Positions 24,725 through 32,154 of a DNA stretch of 64,000 nucleotides are shown piece after piece. The notes under the pieces were generated by a model. It was given only the letters and a program-made list of their open reading frames with translations. It had not been told where the DNA came from and made no database searches. Origin of the DNA: Evansella cellulosilytica DSM 2522 (lineage in GTDB: Bacteria > Bacillota > Bacilli > Bacillales > Salisediminibacteriaceae); the NCBI RefSeq assembly GCF_000177235.2, contig NC_014829.1, positions 2,914,001-2,978,000 on the forward strand, written 5' to 3'. A program made the translations under genes and the position numbers. Within the stretch, counting starts at the first letter, position 1, and each line of letters begins with the position of its first letter.

Positions 24725-24958
24725 TCATTTTCCTATGTTTATATTTCTTGTTCCACGATCTATTTTCTTCAGTACCCAATAACTATGAGGTGCCATAGTT
24801 ATCCCATCATAATCCCCTGCTACATCGTAGGTGTCACCAACTATTAACGCTCCATTATCGAACGTTAAGGCAACACTCCATATATCTCCAGTCTCCTTAC
24901 ATTGAACCAACTCACCTTGCTTAGCTATCCTTTGAACTTGAGTATATTCTAAAGCCAT
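24725..24958 (-). CDS. Hypothetical phage protein (77 aa)
   Basis: AGGGAG precedes the ATG. The product (ALEYTQVQRIAKQGELVQCK; GALIVGDTYDVAGDYDGITM) is beta-rich and resembles small SH3-like domains of phage early proteins, but no family is certain. It lies between a repeat-rich gap and the replication operon. Confidence 0.6.
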   Translation of the reverse strand: MALEYTQVQRIAKQGELVQCKETGDIWSVALTFDNGALIVGDTYDVAGDYDGITMAPHSYWVLKKIDRGTRNINIGK

Positions 24959-25059
24959 TTACCACACTCCCTTTAATTTGTTATTAATGTTTATCAATAA
25001 TTGGGGACGTTGTTCAGCAAAAACCACAATTTTAACTAGTTGTAATTTTGACTAGCTTA

Positions 25060-25121
25060 TGGATAAAACCTTGGATAATAGATGGATAATTATTATCGAT
25101 ACATTATCCATGAAATTATCC
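25060..25121. repeat. TGGATAA iteron-like cluster
   Basis: Three direct copies of TGGATAA start at 25060, 25072 and 25083 (spacing 12 and 11), followed by an inverted TTATCCA at 25104 and TTATCC at 25116. The last direct and first inverted copies form a 9-bp stem (ATGGATAAT/ATTATCCAT). The 248-base gap (24959-25206) has no gene. Helical-turn spacing suggests a protein-binding array, either a control site of the early operon or an origin element. Confidence 0.4.
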
Positions 25122-25206
25122 TCTTAAAATCCACTAACGGCGTAGGATTAAGAAACTTTTGTGAAGTCACTCTATCTCTGTTGTTAATTAGTACTTTATA
25201 ACACGT

Positions 25207-25608
25207 TTACCACCATGTTTCATCAGCAGGATCATAGTGATACCACTCTTTGTTAAAATGCTTTGTTTTCTTGTAATGAACATGAAAACATTTTTCCTCA
25301 TTCACCCATTTAACCGAATGAATGTTATCTAAAGAATGTTGCTCTTTTCTCACTTCACTTTCCCAAGCTAAGTAATGTTTGTACTGGACACCTAAAAATC
25401 TTTTAGCAAACCATACAAAATTACCGGCTAAGAAGGCACGGTCTGGTCCATTCCCTTTCCATGCTTGCTGTGCTAAAGCATTAAAGGCGTTACAGTTCAG
25501 TAAATCAATTAAAGTTATGTTTTCAATAGGTATTAACTGTTCAATTTTCTTAGGTGATTCATTATTAAAAACTTCCTGCAACTCTTCCCTTGTAAGTACT
25601 TCTGCCAC
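25207..25608 (-). CDS. Hypothetical phage early protein (133 aa)
   Basis: The GTG at 25608 has GGGGGA nine bases upstream; the farther TTG does not. The protein (AEVLTREELQEVFNNESPKK) has a conserved-looking W/H-rich end (EKCFHVHYKKTKHFNKEWYH, DPADETWW). It resembles Bacillus phage early proteins without known function. It starts one base after the stop of the upstream gene. Confidence 0.62.
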   Translation of the reverse strand: MAEVLTREELQEVFNNESPKKIEQLIPIENITLIDLLNCNAFNALAQQAWKGNGPDRAFLAGNFVWFAKRFLGVQYKHYLAWESEVRKEQHSLDNIHSVKWVNEEKCFHVHYKKTKHFNKEWYHYDPADETWW

Positions 25609-25609
25609 T

Positions 25610-25921
25610 TTACTCAATCCCCCTTAATTCTCTTTCGCGTTGTGCCCAGGCTTCAATTTCCTCCTCAAACAACATGAAATTAGACTTTTCTCCATTCGGT
25701 TCCTCAACAACAGCACACCATTTTTCTATGCCATGAAAATGATTATTGCACTCACAGGTGATGGCCACTTTAAAATCTTTTGTAGGAACTGTAACAACCC
25801 AAAACTGCGGCAATAATTCTGTACGCTTAACCCCTTCTTCATCTGACAAAAATTCTTCTTTAACAAATTGAAGGTACCGTTTTTCTATATCCTCATGTGT
25901 GAATTTTGGTATTGGATTCAT
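25610..25921 (-). CDS. Hypothetical phage early protein (103 aa)
   Basis: The start at 25921 follows a GGAG site; the frame is open 19 codons more, overlapping the excisionase gene. The product (MNPIPKFTHEDIEKRYLQFV) carries a CECNNHFHGIEKWCAV stretch that could hold a metal. No family is recognised. It is co-transcribed with its neighbours. Confidence 0.6.
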   Translation of the reverse strand: MNPIPKFTHEDIEKRYLQFVKEEFLSDEEGVKRTELLPQFWVVTVPTKDFKVAITCECNNHFHGIEKWCAVVEEPNGEKSNFMLFEEEIEAWAQRERELRGIE

Positions 25922-25946
25922 TAGACACCCGCTCCTCACATATTTC

Positions 25947-26162
25947 TTAGGAGATACTCCCACCATGCTCCTGCTCATTTAACCATCGCTGTATACTATC
26001 TCTTTTAAAAAGAACTCTTCTACCAATTCGAATGCAAGGTAATTTTTTTTCTTGAACTAATACATATACAAATTGAATGCTTAGGCCGAGATATTCTGCT
26101 ACTTCCTGAGCTGTTAAAGTTGTTCTTTGAATAGGCAATTGATTAGATGTCGATTTCCCCAT
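25947..26162 (-). CDS. Excisionase-like / MerR-type HTH protein
   Basis: The ATG at 26162 has AAGGAGG nine bases ahead. The 71-residue protein is a single DNA-binding domain of helix-turn-helix 17 type: TLTAQEVAEYLGLSIQFVYV, then VQEKKLPCIRIGRRVLFKRD and IQRWLNEQE. This is the common form of phage excisionases and small MerR-like regulators. Its place near the Cro-like gene fits either role. Confidence 0.8.
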   Translation of the reverse strand: MGKSTSNQLPIQRTTLTAQEVAEYLGLSIQFVYVLVQEKKLPCIRIGRRVLFKRDSIQRWLNEQEHGGSIS

Positions 26163-26211
26163 AATTGGCAACCTCCTTATTGGGTTGTTTATTTAAATAT
26201 AAAACTTAGTT

Positions 26212-26454
26212 TTAGTTTCTTTTTGTGTTAACACTAAAGGAACCACTTTCGATAAAAAAAATATCATCAAAATTGACATTTAATTTATCAGTTATTTTCT
26301 TTGCTAGAACAGGACTAGGATTAGTATTACCATTTACAAGTTGTGATACGTAAGACTTTGTTATACCAATTTCCCTCCCTAATTTCGCTTGATTAAAACC
26401 TTTTTTTATCATTAATTCTTTAAGCTCCGGTTTTTTTACGTTGATTTTCACCAT
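26212..26454 (-). CDS. Cro-like XRE regulator
   Basis: The 80-residue protein is a Cro/C1-type HTH: LKELMIKKGFNQAKLGREIG, ITKSYVSQLVNGNTNPSPVL. It is the first gene of the leftward early transcript and is divergent from the repressor at 26602. A good promoter lies at 26501-26529 with repeated operator-like sequences beside it. It probably shuts down the repressor on induction. Confidence 0.85.
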   Translation of the reverse strand: MVKINVKKPELKELMIKKGFNQAKLGREIGITKSYVSQLVNGNTNPSPVLAKKITDKLNVNFDDIFFIESGSFSVNTKRN

Positions 26455-26470
26455 ATTTCACCTACCTTCT

Positions 26471-26529
26471 GTCCCTTATAGTGCAATCCCTTATGGAACC
26501 ATTCTAAAACATTATTTTAACTTTTTCAA
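26471..26529 (-). promoter_or_regulatory. Early promoter and operator region of the lysogeny switch
   Basis: On the minus strand TTGAAA (26529-26524), a 17-base spacer and TAGAAT (26506-26501) form a strong promoter for the Cro-like gene. Downstream, TCCCTTAT occurs twice as direct repeats (26472-26479 and 26487-26494), 15 bases apart, as candidate operators. For the divergent repressor a TATAAT box lies at 26574-26579 with a weak -35. Confidence 0.6.
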
Positions 26530-26601
26530 GCATTTTTTGAATTTATTTTATATCAATTGTATACTTTGGTATGTATAATAAAGTGAAAGGAGGCGTTACT
26601 A

Positions 26602-27321
26602 TTGGAACCTAAAGAGTTTGGATTATACCTAAAATCATTAAGAATAGAGAAGAATTTGACTATGAGAGAACTTGATAAAAGATCCGGTGTATCTCATTCT
26701 TATATTTCGAAAATGGAGAGTGGTCAAAAAGGAATTCCATCACCTGATATATTAAGGAAATTGGCGGAACCTCTGTCTGTTCGTTATCAGAAGTTAATGA
26801 TTAAAGCCGGGCATTTCAGTGAAGATGAATATACTTCGATTAATGATTACGAGGCAAGAATTGAGGAGCTTGATACTAAATTAGAAAATGTTCTTGATGA
26901 TTTATCTACTAATGGAGAGTTTTATTATGTGTTAATTGAAGACCTAATTCCTATTTTTAATGATGATTTCTTTACTGGTAGAGAACATGATAATTTTAAT
27001 AAAACCTTTGATTATTTCCTCGAAGAAAAGGCAAATGATCCAGACTTTAATTACGATGCTTTAGATGAGTTTAATAAGTATTTCAGTGTTAAGTCTGTTA
27101 AGACTAATCTTATAAAATATGCAAGTGAAGAATACAAGGAACAGATACTTAAAAAACTGGAAGAAGTTGCAATGAAGCACAATTTATTAAGTTCAGTTTC
27201 ATATGACTTAGATGAAATTATCGGGCTCGAAAACACAACTTACAAAAAACATACTTTTAACGATCAACGGCGAAAACTCTTAATTGCCTACTTAGATGCT
27301 TTATTTCAAGAAGAACAATAA
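26602..27321 (+). CDS. XRE-family prophage repressor
   Basis: The TTG start follows AAAGGAGG by eight bases. In 239 residues the N-terminal HTH (MREDL-type helix TMRELDKRSGVSHSYISKME, residues about 20-40) is typical of Bacillus phage repressors; it is followed by ESGQKGIPSPDILRKLAEPL. The C-terminal part is helical and charged, without the Ser-Lys peptidase of LexA-like repressors, so induction is not by RecA self-cleavage. No ImmA-type metalloprotease gene is adjacent. It is divergent from the Cro-like gene. Confidence 0.85.
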   Translation: MEPKEFGLYLKSLRIEKNLTMRELDKRSGVSHSYISKMESGQKGIPSPDILRKLAEPLSVRYQKLMIKAGHFSEDEYTSINDYEARIEELDTKLENVLDDLSTNGEFYYVLIEDLIPIFNDDFFTGREHDNFNKTFDYFLEEKANDPDFNYDALDEFNKYFSVKSVKTNLIKYASEEYKEQILKKLEEVAMKHNLLSSVSYDLDEIIGLENTTYKKHTFNDQRRKLLIAYLDALFQEEQ

Positions 27322-27342
27322 ATAATGTAGGAGGTGGGATTA

Positions 27343-28518
27343 TTGGCTGGTAACGTCGAAAATCGAGGAAATAACAGATGGAGGTTAGAAGTTTCTCTTG
27401 GTGTGGATCAGGACGGCAAACGAATCAAAAAGCGGAAAACCATTACTGCAAAAAATAAAACAGAAGCGAAGAAACGTCTTGCTGAATTTGTAACCGAAAT
27501 TGAAGCGGGTGAATATATTGACCCATCTAAAATGAAATTTAAAGATTTCGTGAAAGAATGGGAGACTAAGTACGGGATGAAACATCTAGGTGCTAAAACA
27601 CTCGAAACCTACAAATCGATTATTAATAATTACTTAATCCCCACTTTCGGGAACAAAAAATTAGATGAATTCAAACCAATTAATATAATCAATTATCTTG
27701 ATTGCTTGGGAGAAGATAATGCACGTAAGGATGGTAAAGAAGGTGGACTTTCATCATCTTCAATAAAGTATCACTATCGTGTTTTAAGAAATATTTTTAG
27801 TAGGGCTAAAGAGTGGATAATAATAAAAAATAATCCTGTTGAAAGTGTTAAACCACCTAAAGTTACTCAAGAAAAAACATCTGTTTATACAAAAGATGAA
27901 GTAATTGAGTTATTAGAATTACTTAAGAACGAGCCTATTCATCAAAAGTTGATGGTAACAGCTGCATTGATGGCCGGTTTAAGGCGTGGAGAGATATTAG
28001 GGCTACAGTGGGATGATATCGATTTAGATGCAGGTACAATAAGCATAAACCATTCTCTTCAGTATACAAAAGAAAAAGGATATGTTTTAGGTCCTCCAAA
28101 AAACAATTCATCCATAAGGAAAGTATCAATTCCAATGTATTTAGTAGAAGAATTTAAAAAATACAAACGCACGAAGAGTAAAGAACGAATTCAAGCTGCA
28201 GAATTATGGGAAGGTGGTAAGTACTTCTATGTCTTCTCCAGTTGGAATGGCAAACCTTTCTACCCAACAGCCGTAGGAACTTGGTGGAGAAGGTTTCTCA
28301 AGCGTAAAGGATTCAAATACATACGCTTCCATGATCTTCGCCATACAGCTGCAACACTTTTAATAAACGAAGGTGAACATGCAAAAACAATCAGCGCTCG
28401 CTTAGGTCATGCTGATATAAAAACAACAATGAATATTTATGGTCATTATCTTAGAGAGGCCGATGAAAAGGCAGCTAATAAATTGAATTCGATTTTTGGT
28501 AATACAAATGCTAAATAG
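27343..28518 (+). CDS. int: Tyrosine-family phage integrase
   Basis: The TTG at 27343 has AGGAGG eight bases upstream and is preferred over the GTG at 27334. The 391-residue protein has an AP2-like arm domain (residues about 1-55), an SAM-like core-binding domain and the catalytic domain with Arg in MAGLRRGEILGLQW (near 214), HDLRHTAATLLI, LGHADIKTTMNIYGHY (last Tyr is the nucleophile). It joins the phage to the tRNA-Val gene whose 3' half lies 150 bases downstream. It is transcribed with the repressor upstream (12-20 base gap). Confidence 0.95.
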   Translation: MAGNVENRGNNRWRLEVSLGVDQDGKRIKKRKTITAKNKTEAKKRLAEFVTEIEAGEYIDPSKMKFKDFVKEWETKYGMKHLGAKTLETYKSIINNYLIPTFGNKKLDEFKPINIINYLDCLGEDNARKDGKEGGLSSSSIKYHYRVLRNIFSRAKEWIIIKNNPVESVKPPKVTQEKTSVYTKDEVIELLELLKNEPIHQKLMVTAALMAGLRRGEILGLQWDDIDLDAGTISINHSLQYTKEKGYVLGPPKNNSSIRKVSIPMYLVEEFKKYKRTKSKERIQAAELWEGGKYFYVFSSWNGKPFYPTAVGTWWRRFLKRKGFKYIRFHDLRHTAATLLINEGEHAKTISARLGHADIKTTMNIYGHYLREADEKAANKLNSIFGNTNAK

Positions 28519-28666
28519 CTTTTTTTTTGGACAAGCTTGGGGGCGGATTGGGGGCAGATTCCATAAAACCGCCCCCAATTAAATAGAATGGATATAACCA
28601 GTAACAAACAAACCCTTAAATAACAACACTTTATAGACTCAACCTGTTACAATAGAAATGCACCCT

Positions 28667-28716
28667 CCACTTTGACAGGGTGGAGGTCACTGGTTCGAAC
28701 CCAGTACGGGTCACCA
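28667..28716 (+). other. attR-like site: 3' half of tRNA-Val(GAC)
   Basis: Positions 28667-28716 match tRNA positions 27-76: anticodon stem CCACT/GGTGG with loop TTGACAG (anticodon GAC), variable AGGTC, T-arm ACTGG-TTCGAAC-CCAGT, acceptor ACGGGTC, A, CCA. The 5' half (acceptor and D-arm) is absent; upstream sequence is not tRNA-like. This is the scar expected when a phage integrates into the 3' end of a tRNA gene. The intact gene and attL must lie left of the window. Confidence 0.8.
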
Positions 28717-28730
28717 TACATAAACCTACC

Positions 28731-28759
28731 AAAAAGCCCTTGATAAACAAGGGCTTTTC
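28731..28759. terminator. Bidirectional terminator
   Basis: AAAAGCCCTTG and CAAGGGCTTTT pair perfectly around ATAAA, with A-run and T-run on both sides. It ends the leftward protease gene at 28815 and any read-through from the prophage. Confidence 0.85.
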
Positions 28760-28814
28760 TTATATTTTGAACATAGAACGATGGTAGGACCAACAACCTG
28801 TCGTTTTATATCAG

Positions 28815-30020
28815 TTAAAGATTCAACCACAATCCTGGGATATTAGTTCTTTGCTGGGGATTATTATTTGCTATGTTCAGAGCAAGCTGTATTGCTCTCC
28901 TTGCATCAATTCTGCCAAAACGAATAGGTCCTCCTGAAACAGACTGATTTGCAGCTCGCTGAAGGATTACTCTCATTTCTCTGTTATTTAGCGTGGGGGT
29001 TGTTGATTTTATTAAAGCAGCGAGACCACTAATGAATGGTGCCGCTTGTGACGTTCCTGATGCAGCACTATACTCCGATAGAGAATTTCCTGATTCTTCA
29101 TTTATATAAGTTGAAACAATCTCTTGTCCTGGTGCAGCTATTTCAACCCATGTTCCATAATTGGAGAACGAGGTAAGCTCATTGGTTTCGTTCGTCGCGG
29201 CAACTGCAAGTACTTGATTGTAAGCAGCAGGATAATGTTCCATATTCGTTGCATTGTTTCCAGCTGCACCAACGAGTAAAACTCCATTGTTATGCGCGTA
29301 GTTAACGGCACTCCTTAACGTTTCGCTGATCATTGTGGAGCCTAAGCTCAAGTTAATGACATCCGCTCCCTGATTTGTAGCGTAGATTATCCCTTCTGCT
29401 ACATTACTCATCGTGCCACCACCAGTGTCACCCATCACTTTTATATTCATAATACCTGCGGAATTATAGCTAATCCCTGCAATACCGTTTCCGTTGTTTG
29501 TGATTGCAGCCGCTATTCCCGCAACATGAGTGCCATGACCGTGTACATCATCCACCGTCGACGAGTTTGAAAAAATTGCTTGGTGGATTACCTTACCTCT
29601 CAAGTCTTCATGATGACGACTTACACCTGTATCAAGGATGGCAATCGTTGATGAAATAGGAGAAACATTTGCTAGCTCCCATGCTTCTTGTGCGTTTACA
29701 TTTTCTAATCCCCATTGCTTTTGAAGTAAAGGATCATTTGTTGTCGTGCTCGTATTATTATTAATAGAAGCTAGATCACTACTTGTCGATATTGGTTCCA
29801 CTTGTATAAATTGGTCTTCTTCCACAAACCTCACAGATGGAGAAGAGGCATATTTCGTTAGACACGATGAAGCCTCATTATTCGGAACGCGAACAACATG
29901 CATCCCAATTTCTTTCATTTCCTTCACTAGCTTTGCTTTCATTTCTTTATGCATTTTTAAACAACTTGACCTTTTAGTCCTAGGCTTAAAGCAAACTACC
30001 AATTGTTGTAACGGAGCCAT
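28815..30020 (-). CDS. Subtilisin-like serine protease (S8) without signal peptide
   Basis: The 401-residue protein has an I9-like propeptide region (LVVCFKPRTK to SVRFVEEDQFIQVE, residues about 6-78) and a peptidase domain with Asp130 (IAILDTGVSRHHEDL), His162 (VHGHGTHVAG) and the Ser in SGTSQAAPFISGLA near residue 335. The N-terminus MAPLQQLVVCFKP has no hydrophobic export signal, which is unusual for a propeptide-bearing subtilase; an upstream start was not found. AGGAG lies before the ATG. It may act in the cytoplasm or forespore, or leave by another route. It is the first chromosomal gene after the prophage scar. Confidence 0.85.
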   Translation of the reverse strand: MAPLQQLVVCFKPRTKRSSCLKMHKEMKAKLVKEMKEIGMHVVRVPNNEASSCLTKYASSPSVRFVEEDQFIQVEPISTSSDLASINNNTSTTTNDPLLQKQWGLENVNAQEAWELANVSPISSTIAILDTGVSRHHEDLRGKVIHQAIFSNSSTVDDVHGHGTHVAGIAAAITNNGNGIAGISYNSAGIMNIKVMGDTGGGTMSNVAEGIIYATNQGADVINLSLGSTMISETLRSAVNYAHNNGVLLVGAAGNNATNMEHYPAAYNQVLAVAATNETNELTSFSNYGTWVEIAAPGQEIVSTYINEESGNSLSEYSAASGTSQAAPFISGLAALIKSTTPTLNNREMRVILQRAANQSVSGGPIRFGRIDARRAIQLALNIANNNPQQRTNIPGLWLNL

Positions 30021-30228
30021 TAAAAAACATCTCCTTTTCAGTTAGTCTCTTTCAATCTATTCAAGGGAGTTATTGTAAGAAACGGTAGTTGTACTAGGAA
30101 AAGTAGATTTAGTTATACATTTAATTTATAGATAAATCGTTCATCGCTAGGAGTAGGTATTTCACATTATTAATGTGAATTGTCACTTTAGTTACTAGGT
30201 TAAAAGACAAATAGAATCATCCCAATGA

Positions 30229-30255
30229 AAAAAGCCACTCCTTCTTAGGAGCAGC
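30229..30255 (-). terminator. Terminator after fasciclin gene
   Basis: On the minus strand GCTGCTCC pairs with GGAGTGGC, followed by six T residues. It lies about 50 bases after the stop at 30308. Confidence 0.75.
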
Positions 30256-30307
30256 TACTATTCATGCTAAAAAATTGATACTAAAAACATATGTACTAAT
30301 TTAGTAC

Positions 30308-30799
30308 TTACGGTATTAACACTGTATCAATAACATGGATTACACCATTTGATGTTTCAACGTCGGCTTTTACAACATTTGCATTATTGACACGAACTGG
30401 ATCCAACGTAATGGTTAGTTTTTTCTTTGATAATGTTTTCACCTTCATTTTATCCTTTAAATCCTTTGCCATCACTTTATCAGCAACAACATGATATTGC
30501 AGGATATCTTTTAAATCCTTTCGAGCTAGAAGTTCTTCCGGTGTGATATTTAATTCCTTTAGTAGTTTTTCAAATGCTTCATCCGTTGGCGCAAAGACTG
30601 TATATGGTCCGTCCCCTTTTAATGCATCTACTAAATCTGCTTTTTCTAGTGCAGCCGCTAACGTCTTAAAGTTTCCAGCTTCAACAGCTGTATCTACAAT
30701 ATCCTTTCTAGTTTCTGTATTTTCCTCGGCTAATGCTCCGGTGACAAACGGTAACGCCATCATGAAAACAAGTAAAAAAACAACATAACCCTTTTTCAT
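30308..30799 (-). CDS. Secreted fasciclin (FAS1) domain protein
   Basis: The 163-residue product has a signal peptide ([20 protein letters not shown], cut likely after ALA near residue 24) and one complete FAS1 domain: [37 protein letters not shown] near residue 65, [10 protein letters not shown] near 100 and [13 protein letters not shown] at the end. FAS1 proteins mediate adhesion at the cell surface. No anchor is present, so the protein is free or loosely bound. A strong AGGAGG site precedes the start. Confidence 0.9.
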   Translation of the reverse strand: MKKGYVVFLLVFMMALPFVTGALAEENTETRKDIVDTAVEAGNFKTLAAALEKADLVDALKGDGPYTVFAPTDEAFEKLLKELNITPEELLARKDLKDILQYHVVADKVMAKDLKDKMKVKTLSKKKLTITLDPVRVNNANVVKADVETSNGVIHVIDTVLIP

Positions 30800-30980
30800 T
30801 TTTAAATCCTCCTTTTTTTTACATAAAATTTAGTTTTTATTACGAAACTCTCCACATCCCTATTTGTTAGCGGCGACACCTCCGTTATGTAATCTAAAAT
30901 GTAGTATTTGTCTTAAATAAAATATCTATCCTCAAATGGTAAAAAATTAGTCCTAGTCTGAAAATAATATATATAAAAAT

Positions 30981-31024
30981 AAACCTCACTCAACCGATCA
31001 TTTTGTGACCGTTAAGCGAGGTTT
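30981..31024 (-). terminator. Long-stem terminator after DUF1450 gene
   Basis: On the minus strand AAACCTCGCTTAACGG pairs with CGGTTGAGTGAGGTTT, followed by ATTTTTAT. The stem is 16 bases with wobbles. It lies about 100 bases after the gene end at 31127. Confidence 0.75.
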
Positions 31025-31126
31025 AAATTAACTAAAGGCAAATCAAGTAGAATATAACAAACTCCCTCAATTTAATTATTGGAGGAATTTATATAAAATA
31101 GTTTTAAATCGTTTGTTACTCTATTC

Positions 31127-31375
31127 TTATAATGAATAGGCTTCAAGCTCTGCCTCAATCTGCTTTTTTATTTTTTCTAAGCATTCTTCGGGTGTTTTCG
31201 CAAAGATTCTTTTTCCATTTACGATAGCAAAGGGACTTTTTGCACACATGCCACAAAACGAAAGACAGGTGTTTTCTATAACTGCTACTTCTGGGTATTC
31301 ACTTTCAATTATACCTTCAATATCTATGGAATGAATGAAATTACTCGAACATACTTCAACAACAACAATCCCCAA
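31127..31375 (-). CDS. DUF1450 family (YuzB-like) protein
   Basis: The TTG at 31375 is preferred over an in-frame GTG at 31384 because GAGGTGA precedes it and because family members start this way. The 82-residue product has VEVCSSNFIHS and ENTCLSFCGMCAKSPFAIVN, with the conserved four cysteines (C, then CxxxCxxC) of DUF1450, a ferredoxin-like or metal-binding small protein of Bacilli with unknown role. It is not co-transcribed with the ABC genes upstream (97-base gap). Confidence 0.88.
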   Translation of the reverse strand: MGIVVVEVCSSNFIHSIDIEGIIESEYPEVAVIENTCLSFCGMCAKSPFAIVNGKRIFAKTPEECLEKIKKQIEAELEAYSL

Positions 31376-31472
31376 CGAAATCACCTCAGGTTACTTTATG
31401 ACTGAAATATATGGTCATCATATCATTATAAACAAATAGTCCATTATTTAAAATTATTTCATTCTCTAAACT

Positions 31473-32144
31473 CTAATCCCTATAAAATTGGCCTTTATTA
31501 AGTCGGATCACTTCGTCAGCTGATTCCGCAACGTTTTGTGCATGTGTAACGATAATGACACATTTCCCCTCATTATGAGCCAAGTCCTTAAATATTTTTA
31601 TGATTCCTTCTGCTGTCTCTTGATCTAAGTTTCCAGTTGGCTCATCAGCTAGAATTAATTCTACATCACAAGCTAAAGCTCTAGCTATCGCCACGCGTTG
31701 CTGCTGACCTCCGGATAGCTTTAATACATTACGATTTGCTTCATCACTCGTTAACCCTACTTTATTTAAAAAGTCCATCGCTGTTTTTTTCTTATCTATG
31801 TCTTTAGACCCTGAAATTTCCATACCTGTAATGACATTTTGTAATGCAGTTAAATATGGTATGAGATTATAGGATTGAAATACGATAGCTCTGTTAGCCC
31901 GTCTATACTTTGTATATCCAATGTCACGAATACTTTTATCATTATATAAGACACTACCTGTTTTAGGTTTATCAAGCCCTCCTGCTAAGGCAATTGCTGT
32001 TGTTTTCCCAGATCCAGAAGGACCTAACATCGCATATAGTTTACCTTTTTCAAAGTAACAGTTTGCGTCCTTTAATATGTGAATGATCTCTTCTCCATCT
32101 TTATAAAAATAAGATACGTTATTGAATTCCAATATAGTGTTCAT
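31473..32144 (-). CDS. ABC transporter ATPase of MacB/LolD type
   Basis: The start at 32144 has AGGAGG six bases ahead. The 223-residue ATPase has Walker A GPSGSGKTT near residue 40, signature LSGGQQQRVAIARAL near 138 and Walker B ELILADEPTGNLD near 160, the consensus of the LolD/MacB/FtsE group. It is the last gene of the minus-strand cluster and lies next to two FtsX-type permeases. Together they form a MacAB/LolCDE-type or bacteriocin-immunity-type exporter that takes substrates from the membrane outer face. Confidence 0.92.
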   Translation of the reverse strand: MNTILEFNNVSYFYKDGEEIIHILKDANCYFEKGKLYAMLGPSGSGKTTAIALAGGLDKPKTGSVLYNDKSIRDIGYTKYRRANRAIVFQSYNLIPYLTALQNVITGMEISGSKDIDKKKTAMDFLNKVGLTSDEANRNVLKLSGGQQQRVAIARALACDVELILADEPTGNLDQETAEGIIKIFKDLAHNEGKCVIIVTHAQNVAESADEVIRLNKGQFYRD

Positions 32145-32154
32145 CTTTATCCTC

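Larger units (their letters stand above)
1..28716. mobile_element. Incomplete siphovirus prophage, right end at a tRNA-Val scar
   Basis: Continuous phage gene order runs from the tyrosine integrase (27343-28518) leftward through repressor switch, replication, packaging, head and tail genes to the distal tail protein at 3806. The right boundary is the 3' half of a tRNA-Val(GAC) gene at 28667-28716; an intact tRNA would be expected beyond the left edge of the window. The morphogenesis module is HK97-like: HNH, TerS, TerL, portal, ClpP-type protease, capsid, tail tube, tape measure, Dit. Genes for tail lysin, receptor binding, holin and endolysin are not seen after Dit, so the prophage is probably defective. 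The left limit is not visible, and the accessory genes at 1-3.3 kb could be prophage cargo or a later insertion. Confidence 0.85.

Noticed and set aside
28519-28600. GGGGGCGG/CCGCCCCC hairpin after the integrase as att core
   Set aside because: The ten-pair stem (28538 to 28572 region) is more likely a terminator or arm site; the tRNA-Val 3' half farther right is the better attachment site.
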